From positions 62,001 through 126,000 of the forward strand of contig CAJTPN010000008.1 in NCBI GenBank assembly GCA_910578185.1: DNA of 64,000 nt. Reading direction: 5' to 3'. Made by a program: the position numbers and the translations under genes. The stretch's first letter is position 1. Each line of letters begins with the position of its first letter. The notes beneath the pieces are model-generated. The model made no database searches and was not told the DNA's origin. It saw nothing but the letters and a program-made list of their open reading frames with translations. Source of the DNA: an uncultured Acetatifactor sp. GTDB lineage: Bacteria > Bacillota > Clostridia > Lachnospirales > Lachnospiraceae. This document shows, piece by piece, positions 60,958 through 64,000 of this stretch.

Positions 60958-62163
60958 TCATTTTTCTCCCAGAAATCTCTCCATTAATTTATGCCCTTCC
61001 GGCACATAATTTCCCGATTTCCTGCCCTCCGCCTCATTATAATCCCATGTTTGATTCCTTGGGGCGGAGCTGTCGTAAAGCATATAGGGAACGCTGTCCG
61101 ACGTATGTGTTCTCACCCGGATAGGGGTGGGATGATCCGGCAGCACAAGCAGTCGAAACGCCTCGCCTGTGGCCTCCATTTTCTTGAACAACGGGCCGAT
61201 TATCTTCCTGTCCAGTAATTCAATGGCCTGCACCTTTCTCTCCACACTGCCCTGGTGCCCCATCTCATCCGGCGCTTCCAGATGAATATATGCAAAATCA
61301 TACCCTTCCTGTGTCACAGCCCTGACCGCCGCCTCCACTTTACCGGCATAATTTGTGTTTAAGCCGCCGTTTGCGCCCTCTACCAACGCTACCCCCATTC
61401 CTGCACCCACGGCAATGCCTTTCAGCAAATCCACCGCCGACACCATCATCCCCTTTCTGCCTGTTTTCTCCGTAAAAGAAGAAAGCATGGGTTTGGTGCC
61501 CGCACCCCAGAACCAACAGCAGTTCGCCGGATTCAGCCCCTTTTTCTTTCTTTCCAGATTGATGGGGTGATTCACCAGAATACGATAGCTTCTTTCCATC
61601 ATTTCACGAAGTCTCGCATCCCCCGGAAGATACTGACCTATCTTCTGTCCCAGCACGTCATGGGGCTGGATAAGTTCCACTACTTTTCCCCCGTTCCATA
61701 TCATACAATGCCGATAGCTGGTGCCAGCATAAAACTGATAGGTTTCATCCGCCAGCTCTCTCTCCACTTCCTTCAGCAAAACGGTACATTCTTCGGTGCT
61801 GATCTCGGAGGCGCTGTGATCAATAATCCTTTTGTCTTCAAAAGAATTTTCCTCTTCAGAAACGGTCACAATATTACAGCGAATCGCTATGTCCGTGTCT
61901 TTCATCGGCACGCCGATGCTAAGTGCTTCTAACGGTGAGCGACCTGAATAATACTTTTTCGGATCATATCCCAAAACGGACAGGTTTGCCGTATCGGATC
62001 CTGGCTTCATACCGTCGGGGATCGTATGCACCATCCCCAACTCACTCATTTTGCTAAGTCTGTCCATGTTTGGCGTCTTTGCATATTCCAGCGGCGTTTT
62101 CCCCCCCAACTCATCTATGGGCTCATCTGCCATACCATCCCCCAGCACTACGATAAACTTCAT
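60958..62163 (-). CDS. apgM-type phosphoglycerate mutase-like enzyme, probable homoserine kinase
   Basis: This 401-residue protein of the alkaline-phosphatase superfamily has metal-binding VVLGDGMADEP, the nucleophile Ser in KPGSDTANLSVLGYD, GVALVEGANGG, HLEAPDEMGHQG and LPDHPTPI. By sequence it is a cofactor-independent (archaeal-type) phosphoglycerate mutase. Homologues placed in threonine operons without thrB have been proposed to act as homoserine kinase. Here it sits between hom and lysC with no thrB seen. The start at 62163 follows GGAGG. The enzyme class is certain; the homoserine kinase role is inferred. Confidence 0.85.
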   Translation of the reverse strand: MKFIVVLGDGMADEPIDELGGKTPLEYAKTPNMDRLSKMSELGMVHTIPDGMKPGSDTANLSVLGYDPKKYYSGRSPLEALSIGVPMKDTDIAIRCNIVTVSEEENSFEDKRIIDHSASEISTEECTVLLKEVERELADETYQFYAGTSYRHCMIWNGGKVVELIQPHDVLGQKIGQYLPGDARLREMMERSYRILVNHPINLERKKKGLNPANCCWFWGAGTKPMLSSFTEKTGRKGMMVSAVDLLKGIAVGAGMGVALVEGANGGLNTNYAGKVEAAVRAVTQEGYDFAYIHLEAPDEMGHQGSVERKVQAIELLDRKIIGPLFKKMEATGEAFRLLVLPDHPTPIRVRTHTSDSVPYMLYDSSAPRNQTWDYNEAEGRKSGNYVPEGHKLMERFLGEK

Positions 62164-62242
62164 TTGACTTTCCTCCAAATCTGCTTTCCGTCTGTCCCCC
62201 GCTAAAAAACGTATAGCAATGCTCCCCGGAAAATCCCACACT

Positions 62243-63454
62243 CTACATCAGGCGGATTTTGTTTAAAATCAAATCTCCAAGCGCCTCACATCCCGCTTGC
62301 AACTCCCGTTCCTTCATCACCGGAGTGATAAAACCTAATTCATTCGGATATTCGGCCAGCTCCAGACAAATGCTTCCTGCAAAAACATCCTCCACAGCTT
62401 TGCCCCCGTCTCTCTTTGCTCTCACAAAAAACTTTCTTTCCGATTCCGCCACATCAACCAGTTTTGCCTCCGTCTCTTCCCATATACAGAGAATCTGTCG
62501 GCCCTGATTCCTGGCACATTCTATCACATCGGCCGCCACTGCGCTTGCCGTTGGAAGTTTCCCTGCGCCATGCCCATAAAGCATAGTATCCCCCAACATA
62601 TTTCCCGTTACAAACACGCCGTTAAACACATCATTCACCATGGCAAGAACATGATCCTTGGGAACCATAAAGGGCGCCACCATTGCAAGGATACTGCCAT
62701 CTTCCATCAGTTTGGCTCTGGCAAGCAGCTTAATGGTCATATTAGCCTCTTTCGCAAAGGCAAAATCCGCTGCGGCAATCCCTTTGATGCCTTCTGTATA
62801 AAGCTTTTCAGAATCCACATTTTTTCCCGCCATCAATGAGGAAAGAATTGCAATCTTGCGGCAGGCGTCATGCCCCTCCACATCCGCTTCCGGATTACGC
62901 TCCGCATAGCCAAGCGCCTGGGCCTGTTTCAACACCTCTTCGTAGTCTGCGCTTTCCTGCTCCATCTTAGTCAGCATATAATTGGTGGTTCCGTTCAAAA
63001 TACCCGTTACCGCTTCTATCCTTTCCGGCGTCATGGCATTGTTGATAGTCCTTATTATGGGGATGCCGCCGCCCACACTTGCCTCAAACATATAATGACA
63101 ACCGTTTGCTGCGGCAAGCGCTATCAGCTCCGCCCCATGCTTTGCCACCAGTTCCTTATTGGAAGTACATACACTTTTGCCCGCTTCCAGTGCCTGCCTT
63201 GTAAATTGATATGCGTCGCCCACGCCCCCCATGACCTCACAAACAATACTGATCTGTGCATCCTCCAAAATAAGGTTGTAATCATGTACAACTTTTTCCT
63301 CATAAGGATCTCCCGGGAAATCCCTCAAGTCAAGAATATATTTGACATGCATTTCCTCCCCGGCTCTTCTGCTCACCTCCGCATTATTGCGCTCAATTAC
63401 TTCCACAACACCGCTTCCTACGATTCCATACCCTAAAACTGCTATTTGTATCAT
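62243..63454 (-). CDS. hom: Homoserine dehydrogenase
   Basis: This 403-residue enzyme reduces aspartate semialdehyde to homoserine. The NAD(P) loop is LGYGIVGSGVV; the catalytic domain has GILNGTTNYMLTKME and the DVEGHDACRKIAILS signature. A C-terminal ACT-like tail follows (about 325-403). The start at 63454 has AGGAGG, which is the end of repeat element B. It lies 79 bp upstream of the apgM-type gene. Confidence 0.95.
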   Translation of the reverse strand: MIQIAVLGYGIVGSGVVEVIERNNAEVSRRAGEEMHVKYILDLRDFPGDPYEEKVVHDYNLILEDAQISIVCEVMGGVGDAYQFTRQALEAGKSVCTSNKELVAKHGAELIALAAANGCHYMFEASVGGGIPIIRTINNAMTPERIEAVTGILNGTTNYMLTKMEQESADYEEVLKQAQALGYAERNPEADVEGHDACRKIAILSSLMAGKNVDSEKLYTEGIKGIAAADFAFAKEANMTIKLLARAKLMEDGSILAMVAPFMVPKDHVLAMVNDVFNGVFVTGNMLGDTMLYGHGAGKLPTASAVAADVIECARNQGRQILCIWEETEAKLVDVAESERKFFVRAKRDGGKAVEDVFAGSICLELAEYPNELGFITPVMKERELQAGCEALGDLILNKIRLM

Positions 63455-63463
63455 TTTGCCTCC

Positions 63464-63590
63464 TATTCCAGTACCGTCCCTTCGCTTCGGTGTCCTTACA
63501 GGGAAGCGCTTTCTGACGCTTTCGCGTCTGTAAGCTCTTCCGGACACCTTCCGCTTCGGGACTGTTTTTTTATTCCAGTGCCGTCCCTTT
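63464..63590 (-). repeat. Intergenic repeat element B ending in the hom ribosome site
   Basis: Two copies of TATTCCAGTRCCGTCCCTT (63464-63482 and 63571-63589, one mismatch) flank nested inverted repeats: GGTGTCC / GGACACC (63489-63495, 63542-63548), TTACAG / CTGTAA (63496-63501, 63528-63533) and GACGC / GCGTC. On the minus strand it ends in GGTACTGGAATAGGAGG, identical to the sequence before GH115. Confidence 0.85.
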
Positions 63591-63617
63591 TCTTCAACGC
63601 TCTGGTCTGTTCCGTCC

Positions 63618-64000
63618 CTATTCTCTTGACAATATTTTTACATGACGGACACCTTTTTGATTCTCCATCAGCTCTACCATACCCGTAATATCTACCGTAT
63701 CTTTCAGAATCTGTACGCTAAGGCTCAAAGATGCGATTCCGTTGATGGGAATACTCTGATGAATGGTAAGAATATTTGCCCGGCAGTCCGCAATTATCTT
63801 CAATACATCCGACAAAAGTCCCGGTTCGTCATCCATCTGAAAGATCAACGTAAAAGTACTTCCCTGTAAATTATCATGGAACTGGAAAATATCATCTTTG
63901 TACTTATAAAAAGAACTGCGGCTGATGCCGACCGCATCAACCGCTTCCTGAATGGTCGGAACTTTCTCCGACTCCAAAAGCCTTTTTGCTTCGACTACCT
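63618..64000 (-). CDS. ACT-domain protein (UPF0735/PheB family), 5' end cut off
   Basis: 127 codons are visible; the frame is open to the right edge (VVEAKRLLESEKVPTIQ) and the start lies beyond it. A helix-turn-helix-like segment (EAVDAVGISRSSFYKYKD) precedes an ACT domain (TFTLIFQMDDEPGLLSDVLKIIA, in pieces). Family members are about 145-150 residues, so roughly 20 residues are missing. ACT proteins of this kind precede hom in many Firmicutes and probably act as amino-acid-sensing regulators. It is upstream of hom, separated by repeat element B. Confidence 0.88.
   Translation of the reverse strand, partial: VVEAKRLLESEKVPTIQEAVDAVGISRSSFYKYKDDIFQFHDNLQGSTFTLIFQMDDEPGLLSDVLKIIADCRANILTIHQSIPINGIASLSLSVQILKDTVDITGMVELMENQKGVRHVKILSRE

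Overview
The window looks like a chromosomal segment of a gut-type Clostridia, most probably a Lachnospiraceae member. The evidence is strong AGGAGG ribosome sites, sigma-A promoters, a Trp T-box, CUT1 sugar importers without a local ATPase, DUF624/YesL and intracellular glycosidases. This is inference from gene content; there is no rRNA or marker gene here. Almost everything is on the minus strand, so operons read from high to low coordinate. Only two genes, at 22.3-23.7 kb and 33.6-34.0 kb, are on the plus strand.

Region by region. (1) 1-4.9 kb: the promoter-proximal end of a Gram-positive pel exopolysaccharide operon. It runs PqqD-like protein, a fusion of a degenerate SDR domain to the c-di-GMP receptor PelD, PelE-like protein, then PelF cut by the left edge. 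Its 5' leader carries three consecutive microsatellites. (2) 5.0-22.0 kb: pectin-type carbohydrate uptake. It contains a PL11 rhamnogalacturonan lyase with its own promoter, an eight-gene operon (two CUT1 importers interleaved with an NHL-TPR-YIP1 membrane protein and a DUF5696 protein), and a YesL-like gene. (3) 22.2-29.6 kb: poorly characterised cell-surface or polysaccharide genes (DUF4874/DUF4832, DUF2194, a GT-C-like membrane protein and a cytosolic FG-GAP propeller). (4) 29.7-41.3 kb: a MoxR ATPase / DUF5682 / VWA / SWIM-finger / small helical / DUF4132 cluster. It parallels E. coli yehL-yehM-yehP-yehQ plus yehI, and a Cys-rich plus-strand gene sits inside it. (5) 41.4-46.5 kb: cardiolipin synthase and an alpha/beta hydrolase, then trpB-trpA behind a Trp T-box. 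(6) 46.6-59.1 kb: two chemoreceptors, GH115, GH35, a DUF1266-DUF2185 (Imm33-like) protein and a membrane-anchored GH3. (7) 59.5-64 kb: a threonine-branch cluster of an ACT regulator, hom, an apgM-type enzyme (likely homoserine kinase) and aspartokinase.

How the parts fit: the importers, PL11, GH115 and GH35 suggest uptake of plant cell-wall oligosaccharides followed by breakdown inside the cell. None of these enzymes has a visible signal peptide. The pel operon suggests a c-di-GMP-controlled matrix whose expression could vary by repeat slippage. A family of structured intergenic repeats ending in a ribosome binding site precedes at least three unrelated genes. The items most worth following up are the pel leader with its pseudo-SDR-PelD fusion, the Yeh-like cluster, and the RBS-bearing repeats.
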